A stretch of DNA of 64,000 nucleotides, taken from Leifsonia xyli (GTDB lineage Bacteria; Actinomycetota; Actinomycetes; Actinomycetales; Microbacteriaceae). Of this stretch, positions 18,613-26,429 are shown in pieces. The notes under the pieces are model-generated. The model saw only the letters and a list, made by a program, of their open reading frames with translations. It made no database searches and was not told where the DNA came from. Location of the stretch: positions 2,976,001 through 3,040,000 of the forward strand of contig CP014761.1 in NCBI GenBank assembly GCA_001647635.1. Direction: 5' to 3'. Within the stretch, counting starts at the first letter, position 1. Each line of letters begins with the position of its first letter. A program made the position numbers and the translations under genes.

Positions 18613-18641
18613 AGTGTCGCAAGCGCTGAGCACGGTGTCAA
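18613..18641 (-). promoter_or_regulatory. Promoter of the xylan-locus operon, TTGACA / GACACT
   Basis: On the minus strand a perfect -35 TTGACA (18641-18636) is followed after 17 bp by GACACT (18618-18613). It would drive the binding protein, permeases and GH3 gene. The LacI-type palindrome at 18644-18655 lies immediately upstream of the -35. Confidence 0.65.
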
Positions 18642-18643
18642 AC

Positions 18644-18655
18644 GTTTTCGAAAAC
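18644..18655. promoter_or_regulatory. LacI-family operator GTTTTCGAAAAC
   Basis: This is a perfect 12-bp palindrome with the central CG typical of LacI-family operators. It lies between the divergent lacI-type gene (starts 18681) and the sugar-binding-protein operon, positioned to control both. Confidence 0.7.
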
Positions 18656-18680
18656 CTTTTCTACGCTATGCTCAACGGCC

Positions 18681-19679
18681 ATGGGACGACGTCCGACCAT
18701 CAATGACGTGGCGGAGGCAGCCGGTGTTTCGGTTGCCACCGTCTCGAAGGCTGTGAACGGCCGCTACGGTGTGGCGGTCGAGACGGTCGAGCGTGTGCTC
18801 CAGGTCGTGCAGGAGCTAGGGTACGAATCCAGCCTGGTCGCGAGCAGTATGCGGTCACGCCGCACGGGGGTCATCGGCGTGCTGGTCGCAGACTTCGAGC
18901 CGTTCTCGGCGGAGATCCTCAAGGGCGTCGGCGCCGCCCTCCACGACTCCCGCTACGACCTGCTGGCGTACAGCGGCTCGCGGCAGCCGTCGAGCGAGGG
19001 ATGGGAGCGCCGCTCGTTGAGCCGGCTGAGCGGAACGCTCATCGACGGCGTGATCATGGTGACGCCGACCGTGGTGAGCGCCAACGCGGACGTGCCCATG
19101 GTCGCCATCGACCCGCACACCGGCCGGGCGGACGTGCCGACGGTGGAGTCGGACAGCTTCGGCGGCGCGCGCAACGCGATCGCCTTCCTGATCGGGCTGG
19201 GCCACCGGCGGATCGCCTTCGTCGCCGGACGTCCGGACCTGCGCTCGTCGAGCCTCCGCGACGCGGGCTACCGTCGCGCGCTGGGTGAGGCGGGCATCCC
19301 GTTCGACCCTTCGCTCGTGGCGGTGGGCCGTTACGAGCACGACACCGTGAAGGAGGTCGCGCTGCCGCTGCTGGCGCGCCCCGACCGGCCGACAGCGGTC
19401 TTCGCGGCCAACGACATCTCGGCGATCGCGGTGATAGAGGTGGCGGCGGAGCTCGGCCTGGATGTGCCGCGCGACCTCTCCGTCGTCGGCTTCGACGACA
19501 TCCCGGAGGCGTCGCAGTACAGCCCGCCGCTGACCACCGTGCGTCAGCCGATGCAGAGCCTGGGCGCCGCGGCGGCCGACCTGCTGATCGCCCTCATGAA
19601 CGGCGAGACGCCCGAGCGCACGCACCTGCGTCTCCCGACGCGCCTCGTCCGCCGCGCCACCACCGCCCCGCCCGCCTGA
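18681..19679 (+). CDS. LacI-family regulator of the xylan/xylo-oligosaccharide locus
   Basis: The 332-residue protein has the HTH INDVAEAAGVSVATVSKAVN (residues ~7-26) and a sugar-sensing core ending in SVVGFDDIPEASQYSPPLTTV. It is divergent from the importer operon and faces the GTTTTCGAAAAC palindrome, so it very likely represses both itself and that operon until the oligosaccharide is present. The ATG at 18681 is the only plausible start, since the HTH begins seven residues in. It converges on the esterase gene across a repeated palindrome. Confidence 0.92.
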   Translation: MGRRPTINDVAEAAGVSVATVSKAVNGRYGVAVETVERVLQVVQELGYESSLVASSMRSRRTGVIGVLVADFEPFSAEILKGVGAALHDSRYDLLAYSGSRQPSSEGWERRSLSRLSGTLIDGVIMVTPTVVSANADVPMVAIDPHTGRADVPTVESDSFGGARNAIAFLIGLGHRRIAFVAGRPDLRSSSLRDAGYRRALGEAGIPFDPSLVAVGRYEHDTVKEVALPLLARPDRPTAVFAANDISAIAVIEVAAELGLDVPRDLSVVGFDDIPEASQYSPPLTTVRQPMQSLGAAAADLLIALMNGETPERTHLRLPTRLVRRATTAPPA

Positions 19680-19707
19680 CGCACCCACTCGCGCCGCCGG
19701 CTCCGCG

Positions 19708-19760
19708 ATTCGTGACGAATGGTCGCGATTCGTGACGAATGGCGACCATTCGTGACGAAT
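19708..19760. repeat. Three 13-bp near-palindromes at 20-bp pitch; terminator-like
   Basis: ATTCGTGACGAAT occurs at 19708, 19728 and 19748, exactly 20 bp apart, separated by ggtcgcg and ggcgacc. The outer copies with their flanks pair as a 19-bp stem with one mismatch, leaving the middle copy in the loop. The array lies between convergent genes, so it may terminate transcription from both sides; the regular pitch also suggests a protein-binding array. Confidence 0.6.
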
Positions 19761-19789
19761 CGATGCGGGGTGCGGCGCCGTGGCGAGGG

Positions 19790-20764
19790 TCAGACGGTGA
19801 AGCGGGCGGCCAGCCACGCGGCTTGCGTGCGCCACTGGAGGTGGCCGCCGCCCTCGTGGTCGTTGAACGGGTAGACCTCGATCGCGCGGTCCTCCGCGGC
19901 GAGGTGGTTGTACGCGGCGAACGTCGTCGACGGCGGCACCACCGTGTCCATCAGCGCAACCGAGAACAGCGACGGCACGTGGATGCGGCGGGCGAAGTTC
20001 ACTCCGTCGAAGTACGAGACCGTCCGGAACACGTCCTCGATCTCGTCGCGGTGCACGGACAGGTAGGTCGCGATCTCCTGGTACGGACCGCCGACCGCGA
20101 CCTCGACGCCGCGGCGGAAGGCGCAGAGGAACGCGACGTCCGGCATCGCCGCGGCCACGTCGTTTGAGAGCGCCGCCGCCGCGAGCGCGATGCCGCCGCC
20201 CTGGCTGCCGCCGGTCACGGCGATCCGCGACGCGTCGACGAACGGCAGCTCCCGCACGGCGTCGACCGCGCGCACCGCGTCGGTGAACACCCGGCGGTAG
20301 TAGTACGTCTCGGGCGAGTGGATGCCGCGGGTCATCACGCCGGGGGTGGCCGGCCCCGAGCCGTGCGGGTCGGGGGTGTCGCCGCCGCTGCCCCATCCAC
20401 TGCCCTGGCCGCGGGTGTCCACGAACACGTGCACGTAGCCGGCGAGCGCCCACGACACGTTCTCGCCGGCGAGGCCGCGGCCGCCGCCGTAGCCCTGGAA
20501 CTGCACCACCGCGGGCAGCGGGCCGTCCGCCTCCAGGGGCCGCGACACCCACGCGCGCACCGGCTCGCCGCCGAAACCCGGGAACACCAGGTCGTCGACG
20601 AGGAGCTGGGTCACCGGCGTCTCGGCCGGCGTCAGCTCGGGCACTCCGCCCGCCGCGCGCGCCTCGGAGAGGGTGCGCGCCCAGAACGCGTCGAAGTCGG
20701 CCGGCTCCTGCACGTCCGGGCGGAAGGTCAGCAGGTCGGCGTGGGACAGGTCGGTGAGCGGCAT
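19790..20764 (-). CDS. Acetyl xylan esterase / cephalosporin-C deacetylase family
   Basis: The 324-residue alpha/beta hydrolase belongs to the AXE1 (CE7) family. It has DTRGQGSGW (RGQ signature), the nucleophile elbow GGSQGG, the acid in ALMDTVVPP and the base in NDHEGGG, with TYYYRRVFTDAVRA between. CE7 enzymes remove acetyl groups from xylo-oligosaccharides in the cytoplasm. No signal peptide is present, which agrees. Next to a xylan importer this completes deacetylation before GH3 cleavage. It is divergent from another LacI gene. A 10-mer CGCGCCGAAA in its upstream region (20783-20774) recurs before the gene at 22007. Confidence 0.9.
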   Translation of the reverse strand: MPLTDLSHADLLTFRPDVQEPADFDAFWARTLSEARAAGGVPELTPAETPVTQLLVDDLVFPGFGGEPVRAWVSRPLEADGPLPAVVQFQGYGGGRGLAGENVSWALAGYVHVFVDTRGQGSGWGSGGDTPDPHGSGPATPGVMTRGIHSPETYYYRRVFTDAVRAVDAVRELPFVDASRIAVTGGSQGGGIALAAAALSNDVAAAMPDVAFLCAFRRGVEVAVGGPYQEIATYLSVHRDEIEDVFRTVSYFDGVNFARRIHVPSLFSVALMDTVVPPSTTFAAYNHLAAEDRAIEVYPFNDHEGGGHLQWRTQAAWLAARFTV

Positions 20765-20905
20765 CGGTCTCGCTTTCGGCGCGGTTTTCCGGGGAGTGCC
20801 GACGGCGGCGGGGTACACCCGGCGCAGGTCGGCGTGGCCGACATTGTGGCACACCGCGACGACCGCGCCGCGAAGGGGCCCGAGTGGATGTGCGACAGTG
20901 GCACC

Positions 20906-21916
20906 ATGCCCGAGCCCACCCGACCGACGTTGGAGGCGATCGCCCGCGAGGCGTCCGTGTCGCTGTCCACCGTGTCCAAGGTGCTCAACGGGCGGCCCGG
21001 CGTCGCGGCCGCGACGAGGCGGCTGGTCGAGGACCTGCTGCACGACTCCGGCTACGCCCGCCGCGGTGTGGATGCGGAGCGCGGCGAGACGGTCGAGCTC
21101 GTGCTCGAGAACCTGGCGAGCGAGTGGTCGGTGGAGGTGATCCGCGGCGTGGAACGGGTGGCCCGGGAGGCCGGGCTCGCCATGACCCTGTCGACGATCG
21201 GCGACTATCACGCGGCCGGCGACGACCTCATCACCGGGGTGCTGCGGCGCAAGCCGGTCGCGGTCGTGCTGCAGTTCTCGAATCTCACGGCTGACCACCG
21301 GCGGCAGTTGCGGGCGCGCAACATCCCCTTCGTCGTCGTGGACCCGGCGGGCGACCCGCCGCCGGACGTCCCCGCGATCGGCGCCACGAACTGGGCGGGC
21401 GGGCTGGCCGCGACGCGTCACCTCGCCGCGCTCGGGCACGAGCGCATCGCGGCGATCGGCGGCCCGGCCGACCTGCTGTGCTCGCGGGCCCGAGTCGCCG
21501 GGTACCAGGCGGCGCTGCAGGAAGCCGGCCTCCCGGCCGCTGCGCCGGTCGAGTCTGCGGGCTTCTCGCGCGCGGACGGCGAGCGGGAGGGGCGCCGCCT
21601 GCTCGGCGCCGCGCCGGCGGAACGCCCGACCGCGATCGTCTGCGCCAACGACATGCAGGCGCTCGGGGTGTACGACGCGGCGTTCGCGCTCGGCCTCGAC
21701 GTGCCGGGCGACGTCTCCGTCGTCGGCTTCGACGACGCCCCGTCCGCGTCCTGGGCCCGCCCGCCGCTCACGACCGTCCGGCAGCCGCTCCAGGAGATGG
21801 CGGAGGAGGCCGCGCGGCTGGCGCTGCGCCTGCGCGCCGGGGCGGCTGAGAGCACCCGCCTGGAGCTCGCCACCAGCCTGATCGAGCGCGGGTCGACGGC
21901 GCCGCCGCGCTCCTGA
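20906..21916 (+). CDS. LacI-family regulator (third)
   Basis: The 336-residue protein has the HTH TLEAIAREASVSLSTVSKVLN (residues ~7-27) and a sensor core ending in SVVGFDDAPSASWARPPLTTVRQP. ATG 20906 sits six bases after GACAGT, matching the leaderless spacing seen at other genes; ATG 20888 (six codons upstream) is the alternative. It is divergent from the acetyl xylan esterase and precedes the dehydrogenase/ThuA module, so it may control either. A GAAAGTTTTC palindrome follows its stop codon. Confidence 0.89.
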   Translation: MPEPTRPTLEAIAREASVSLSTVSKVLNGRPGVAAATRRLVEDLLHDSGYARRGVDAERGETVELVLENLASEWSVEVIRGVERVAREAGLAMTLSTIGDYHAAGDDLITGVLRRKPVAVVLQFSNLTADHRRQLRARNIPFVVVDPAGDPPPDVPAIGATNWAGGLAATRHLAALGHERIAAIGGPADLLCSRARVAGYQAALQEAGLPAAAPVESAGFSRADGEREGRRLLGAAPAERPTAIVCANDMQALGVYDAAFALGLDVPGDVSVVGFDDAPSASWARPPLTTVRQPLQEMAEEAARLALRLRAGAAESTRLELATSLIERGSTAPPRS

Positions 21917-21918
21917 AC

Positions 21919-21928
21919 GAAAGTTTTC
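21919..21928. promoter_or_regulatory. Possible operator GAAAGTTTTC before the dehydrogenase module
   Basis: A short inverted repeat (GAAA/TTTC) lies just after the LacI gene and about 80 bp before the Gfo/Idh/MocA start. Seven bases further on is CGCGCCGAAA (21935-21944), a 10-mer also found upstream of the esterase on the other strand. Together they could mark co-regulation; evidence is only positional. Confidence 0.3.
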
Positions 21929-22006
21929 CAACCTCGCGCCGAAACTTGCTCCCGCTCCCGAGGCCGTCCTAGCGTCGCTGAGGGATCCACGGGAGGAAGG
22001 CCGACG

Positions 22007-23194
22007 ATGACCGACGACACACCCAGGCTCCGCGTCGCCATGATCGGCTACGGCTTCATGGGCGCCGCGCACTCGCAGGGCTGGCGGACCGCTCCGCGTT
22101 TCTTCGACCTCCCCGCCGAGCCGGTGATGGATGTGATCGTCGGGCGCGACGCCGCCCGCGTCGAGGACGCCCGCCGCCGCTTCGGCTGGCAGCGCGCCGC
22201 GACCGACTGGCGCGAGGTCGTCGCCGACCCGGACATCGACATCGTCGACATCTGCACGCCGGGCGACAGTCACGCCGAGATCGCGATCGCGGCGCTCGCG
22301 GCGGGCAAGCACGTGCTGTGCGAGAAGCCGCTCGCCAACACGGTCGCGGAGGCCGAGGCGATGACGGAGGCGGCCGAGGCCGCCGCCGCGCGCGGCATCC
22401 GGTCGATGGTCGGCTTCAGCTACCGCCGCGTGCCCGCGATCGGCGTGGCCCGTCGGCTGGTGCAGGACGGACGGCTCGGCGAGATCCGCCAGGTGCGGGC
22501 GCTCTACCTCCAGGACTGGCTGCGCGACGAGGACGGTCCGATGACCTGGCGCCTCGACAAGGCGGCGGCCGGGTCGGGCTCGCTCGGCGACATCGGCGCG
22601 CATGCCGTCGACCTGGTCGAACACCTCACCGGCTCGCGGCTGAGCGGTGTGTCCGGCACCCTCGCGACCTTCGTCGAGGAGCGCCCCCTGCTCGGCGAGA
22701 CCGTCGGGCTGTCCGGCACCGCCTCCGAGGAGCGCGGCCGGGTGACCGTGGACGACGCCGCATGGTTCACTGCGCGCCTGACCGGCGGAGCGGCGGCGGG
22801 CGCGATCGGCGCCTTCGAGGCCACCCGCTACGCGACCGGGCGCAAGAACGCGCTGCGGATCGAGCTGAGCGGCTCGCGCGGGGCCATCGCCTTCGACCTG
22901 GAGTCGATGAACGAGCTGGAGTTCTACGACGCGACCGCGCCGGCCGGCGAGCAGGGGTTCGTGCGGATCATCGCGACCGAGCCCGAGCATCCCTACATGG
23001 CGAACTGGTGGCCGACCGGACACGCGATCGGCTACGAGCACGCCTTCAGTCACGAGGTGGTCGACTTCGTCACCGCCATCGCGGCCGGAGAGGACCCCGA
23101 GCCCTCATTCGCCGACGGCCTCCATATCCAGCGCGTCCTCGACGCCGTCGAACGCAGCGCTGCCGCCGGCAGCGCCTGGACCCCGATCCCCTGA
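22007..23194 (+). CDS. Gfo/Idh/MocA-family NAD(P)-dependent dehydrogenase
   Basis: The 395-residue protein has an N-terminal Rossmann fold (VAMIGYGFMGAAHSQGW, residues ~10-26) and the family signature GKHVLCEKPLANTVAEAEAM, whose EKP lysine is catalytic. The C-terminal alpha/beta domain follows. Enzymes of this family oxidise sugars, inositols or sugar acids. ATG 22007 follows a strong GGGAGGAAGG. It is first in a unit with a ThuA-like protein and a second dehydrogenase, a combination common in sugar-catabolic clusters. The substrate is unknown. Confidence 0.88.
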   Translation: MTDDTPRLRVAMIGYGFMGAAHSQGWRTAPRFFDLPAEPVMDVIVGRDAARVEDARRRFGWQRAATDWREVVADPDIDIVDICTPGDSHAEIAIAALAAGKHVLCEKPLANTVAEAEAMTEAAEAAAARGIRSMVGFSYRRVPAIGVARRLVQDGRLGEIRQVRALYLQDWLRDEDGPMTWRLDKAAAGSGSLGDIGAHAVDLVEHLTGSRLSGVSGTLATFVEERPLLGETVGLSGTASEERGRVTVDDAAWFTARLTGGAAAGAIGAFEATRYATGRKNALRIELSGSRGAIAFDLESMNELEFYDATAPAGEQGFVRIIATEPEHPYMANWWPTGHAIGYEHAFSHEVVDFVTAIAAGEDPEPSFADGLHIQRVLDAVERSAAAGSAWTPIP

Positions 23195-23222
23195 TCCACG
23201 AACCCCGACCCACGAAGGAAGC

Positions 23223-23915
23223 ATGAGCAAGCACGCACTGATCGTCCGCGGGGGCTGGGACGGACACATGCCCGTCGAGACCACCGACCTCTTCATCCCC
23301 TTCCTCCGCGACAACGGCTTCGACGTCCGGGTCGAGGAGGGCACGGCCGTCTACGCCGACGAGGAGTACCTGACCGATGTCGACCTGATCGTCCAGGTCA
23401 ACACCATGAACACCATCGAGGACGTGGAGTTCCGCGGCCTGCAGAACGCGGTCCTCAACGGGACGGGCATGGCGGGCTGGCACGGCGGCATCGCCGACTC
23501 GTACCGGAACAACGCCGACTACCTGCACATGATCGGCGGGCAGTTCGCCCACCACGCGGGCAAGGACCCGGCCGAGCGCGTGGGCGAGCAGAGCGACAAC
23601 TACATCCCGTACACCGTGCACATCACCGACTATGGGAAGACGCATCCGATCACCGAGGGGATCGAGGACTTCGACCTTGTCACCGAGCAGTACTGGGTGC
23701 TGAGCGACGAGTACGACGACGTACTCGCCACGACCACGCAGGAGGTCCGGCCCTGGGACGCCTGGAACCGCCCGGTGACCTCGCCCGCGATCTGGACCCG
23801 CCAGTGGGGGAAGGGGCGCATCTTCGTCTCCGCCCCCGGCCACCGGCTCGAGATCGTGGAGAGCCGTCCCGTCCGCACCATCATCGAGAGGGGGCTGCTG
23901 TGGGCCGCCCGTTGA
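23223..23915 (+). CDS. ThuA-like (trehalose utilisation) domain protein
   Basis: The 230-residue cytoplasmic protein starts ALIVRGGWDGHMPVETTDLF and contains MAGWHGGIADSY, both typical of the ThuA family, which has a glutamine-amidotransferase-like fold. In rhizobia ThuA acts with the dehydrogenase ThuB on trehalose and related disaccharides. Here it is similarly paired, with dehydrogenases on both sides. It overlaps the next gene by 16 bases, implying coupled translation. The exact reaction is unclear. Confidence 0.87.
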   Translation: MSKHALIVRGGWDGHMPVETTDLFIPFLRDNGFDVRVEEGTAVYADEEYLTDVDLIVQVNTMNTIEDVEFRGLQNAVLNGTGMAGWHGGIADSYRNNADYLHMIGGQFAHHAGKDPAERVGEQSDNYIPYTVHITDYGKTHPITEGIEDFDLVTEQYWVLSDEYDDVLATTTQEVRPWDAWNRPVTSPAIWTRQWGKGRIFVSAPGHRLEIVESRPVRTIIERGLLWAAR

Positions 23916-24997
23916 ACGTCGGCGTCATCGGCGTCGGAGTGATCAGCAAGCAGTACTTCGAGCACTTCCCGCAGCTGCCGAACCTGCGTCTGACGGCCGT
24001 CGCCGACCTCGACCTCGACCGCGCCTCCGTCGTCGCCGCCGAGCAGGGCGTCGAGGCGCTCTCGGTCGATGCCCTGCTCGCCGACCCGCGGGTGGATGCG
24101 GTGCTCAACCTGACCATCCCGGCCGCGCACGCCGACGTCGCCCTCCGTGCGCTCGACGCGGGGAAGCACGTGTACGGCGAGAAACCGCTCGCGCTGTCCA
24201 CCGCCGAGGCCGCGCCCATCCTGGCGCGCGCGGCGGCGAAGGGGCTGCGCGTCGGCAGCGCCCCGGACACCGTGCTCGGCACCGGCATCCAGACGTCGCG
24301 GGCGCTGCTCGACGAGGGCGCGATCGGCGACCCGGTCGCCGCCGCGGTCTCCTGGACCGCTCCCGGGCACGAGCTCTGGCATCCCGCGCCCGCGTTCTAC
24401 TACCAGCCGGGCGGCGGTCCGCTGTTCGACATGGGCCCGTACTACCTGACCAGTCTGGTCACCTTCTTCGGCCCGGTCGTCCGGGTCTCGGGGGCCACCG
24501 GACGGTCGACGCGGGAGCGCCGGGTCGCGACGGGTCCGCTCGCCGGTTCCGTCGTCCCGGTGGAGGTGGACACCCACGTCACCGCGATCCTGGAGCACGC
24601 GTCCGGCGTCATCTCGACGGTGACCGTCTCGTTCGAGGTCTGGGCGTCGCGCTCGCCGAAGTTCGAGGTCTACGGAACGGCCGGCACCCTGGCCGTGCCG
24701 GATCCCAACATGTTCTCGGACACCGTGCAGCTCGCCACGGCCCAGGACCGCGAGTTCCGCGACGTGGAGCCCGTCGCCGGGTACGCCGACGCCGGACGCG
24801 GGTACGGCCTGGCCGACCTGGCGCGGGCGATCGAGACGGATCGTCCCGCACGGGCATCCGGCGAGCTCGCCTTCCACGTGCTCGAGATCATGGAGTCGGT
24901 GCTCCGCGCCGGCGCGACGCACGAGGTCGTGGAGCTGTCGTCGACCGTCGAGCGGCCGGCGCCCGTTCCGCACGGCGCCCGCCCCGAGACGTGGTGA
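23900..24997 (+). CDS. Gfo/Idh/MocA-family dehydrogenase (second)
   Basis: From GTG 23900 the 365-residue protein begins VGRPLNVGVIGVGVISKQYF, a Rossmann nucleotide-binding motif, and has the catalytic signature GKHVYGEKPLALSTAEAA. AGAGGGGG lies seven bases before the GTG, inside the ThuA gene, so this start fits better than reading further upstream. The two dehydrogenases differ considerably and probably catalyse different steps, for example oxidation and re-reduction of a keto-sugar with ThuA between them. That pathway is an inference. Confidence 0.87.
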   Translation: MGRPLNVGVIGVGVISKQYFEHFPQLPNLRLTAVADLDLDRASVVAAEQGVEALSVDALLADPRVDAVLNLTIPAAHADVALRALDAGKHVYGEKPLALSTAEAAPILARAAAKGLRVGSAPDTVLGTGIQTSRALLDEGAIGDPVAAAVSWTAPGHELWHPAPAFYYQPGGGPLFDMGPYYLTSLVTFFGPVVRVSGATGRSTRERRVATGPLAGSVVPVEVDTHVTAILEHASGVISTVTVSFEVWASRSPKFEVYGTAGTLAVPDPNMFSDTVQLATAQDREFRDVEPVAGYADAGRGYGLADLARAIETDRPARASGELAFHVLEIMESVLRAGATHEVVELSSTVERPAPVPHGARPETW

Positions 24998-25039
24998 GGG
25001 ACCTGCGCCTCGCGCCACGCCGGTAGGGTTGCCTGCGAC

Positions 25040-26221
25040 ATGGACGGCAGGACGAGCCCGGGGACGAACCTCGACACGGTGCGGCGGCACAACCTCGCCG
25101 CCGTGCTCGGGCTGGTCCACCGGGAGGGCCCGCTCGCCCGGTCGGCGCTGACCCAGGCGACGGGGCTCAACCGGTCGACGGTCGGCGCGCTGGTCGGCGA
25201 GCTGACCGCGCTCGGGCTGGTCCGCGAGCGCGAGCCCGCCTCCAGCAACCGCGTGGGACGGCCGTCGCCGGTCGTCGAGGCCGATGGTCGCGTGGTCGCC
25301 CTCGCGATCAATCCCGAGATCGACGCGGTGACGGTCGGCGTCGTCGGACTGGATGCGACGGTGCGCCGCCGCCTCCGGTGCCCGACCGGACGCATCCCGA
25401 CCGCCGCGGAGGCCGTCGAGGTCGTCGTCGCGGCGATCGCACAGCTGCGCCCGGAGCTGACCGCCGCCGGCCGGCTGGTCGGCATCGGCGTGGCCGTCCC
25501 CGGTCTCGTCCGCGAGGACGACGGGATGGTGCGGCTCGCCCCGCACCTGGGCTGGGTGGACGAGCCGTTCGCCGCGGAGCTGTCCGCCGCGACCGGCCTG
25601 CCGGTCCATGCCGCCAACGACGCCAACCTCGGCGCGGACGCCGAGCGGCTGTTCGGCGCGGGCCGCGGCGCGAGCGACCTGGTCTACCTCAACGGCGGCG
25701 CGTCCGGCATCGGCGCCGGTGTCATCGCGGGCGGCCGTCCGCTGACCGGCATCAGCGGTTACGCCGGTGAGCTCGGGCACACGCTGGTCAACTCCGCAGG
25801 CGTCCGCTGCCACTGCGGGGCGACGGGCTGCCTGGAGACCGAGGTGAGCCAGCGCGCCCTGCTGCGCGTGCTCGGCCTGGAGGCGGCCGACGCCGACGAA
25901 CTCGAGCGAGCGCTGGATGCCGCGCTCGCCGCGGGCGATCCGGCTGTGCGGGCCGAGGTCGACCGTCAGATCGGGTTCCTCGCCGTCGCGCTGCGGAACG
26001 CCACCAACATCTTCGCGCCGCAGCTGATCGTGCTGGGCGGGTTCCTCGGCGCCCTCCACGCGCTCGACCCCGAGCGTCTGCCGCGGCTGGTGGGGGAGCA
26101 GGCGCTCGCCGCGAGCGCCGAACGGCTGTCGATCGTGCGAGCCGCCCTGGGCTCCGACATCCTCATGATCGGCGCCGCGGAGCGCGCGTTCGGCCCGCTG
26201 CTCGCGTCGCCCGCCTCCTGA
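25040..26221 (+). CDS. ROK-family transcriptional regulator (NagC/XylR type)
   Basis: The 393-residue protein has a winged-helix N-terminus (residues ~13-75, QATGLNRSTVGALVGELTALGLV) and a ROK sugar-kinase-like domain. The zinc motif CHCGATGCLE (about residues 255-264) and GIGAGVIAGG are present. A full HTH indicates a regulator, not a kinase. It follows the dehydrogenase/ThuA unit, its likely target. As a ROK protein it is also a candidate for the GTTT/AAAC repeat upstream of xylA, which has no other adjacent regulator. TAGGGT lies ten bases before the ATG. Confidence 0.88.
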   Translation: MDGRTSPGTNLDTVRRHNLAAVLGLVHREGPLARSALTQATGLNRSTVGALVGELTALGLVREREPASSNRVGRPSPVVEADGRVVALAINPEIDAVTVGVVGLDATVRRRLRCPTGRIPTAAEAVEVVVAAIAQLRPELTAAGRLVGIGVAVPGLVREDDGMVRLAPHLGWVDEPFAAELSAATGLPVHAANDANLGADAERLFGAGRGASDLVYLNGGASGIGAGVIAGGRPLTGISGYAGELGHTLVNSAGVRCHCGATGCLETEVSQRALLRVLGLEAADADELERALDAALAAGDPAVRAEVDRQIGFLAVALRNATNIFAPQLIVLGGFLGALHALDPERLPRLVGEQALAASAERLSIVRAALGSDILMIGAAERAFGPLLASPAS

Positions 26222-26266
26222 GCTGTTCGCCGCGACGAACGTGAGCGAGTGCACTGCATGCGCACG

Positions 26267-26295
26267 TTCACATTCCGTGGCCGCCTCGGTATAAC
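26267..26295 (+). promoter_or_regulatory. Strong promoter of the Bcr/CflA exporter, TTCACA / TATAAC
   Basis: -35 TTCACA (26267-26272) and -10 TATAAC (26290-26295) each match consensus at five of six positions and are 17 bp apart, the best sigma-70-type promoter noticed in the window. Inverted arms GAACGTG (26237-26243) and CACGTTC (ending 26269) overlap the -35 and may form an operator. Confidence 0.7.
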
Positions 26296-26341
26296 ATAGA
26301 ACCTATCCGATGGCTCGAATCGATTCGACGCTCGGCTCCCG

Positions 26342-26370
26342 CACCGCGTCCCCGACGCGGTGTTCTCTTC
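26342..26370 (+). promoter_or_regulatory. Attenuator-like hairpin in the exporter leader
   Basis: CACCGCGTC (26342-26350) and GACGCGGTG (26354-26362) form a perfect 9-bp stem with a CCC loop, followed by the pyrimidine run TTCTCTTC. It lies in the ~128-nt leader between the promoter and the chosen GTG start, so it could terminate transcription early or control translation. Confidence 0.5.
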
Positions 26371-26429
26371 TCCTGCGTCCGATGGCGGGCGCGCGCCTTT
26401 CCGCCCCCAGACTCGCCAAGGACTTTCTC

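Noticed and set aside
20765..23053. Upstream extension of the esterase frame to more than 1000 codons
   Set aside because: The extension is low-complexity Arg/Gly/Asp/Ala sequence antisense to LacI and dehydrogenase genes; the esterase clearly starts at 20764.
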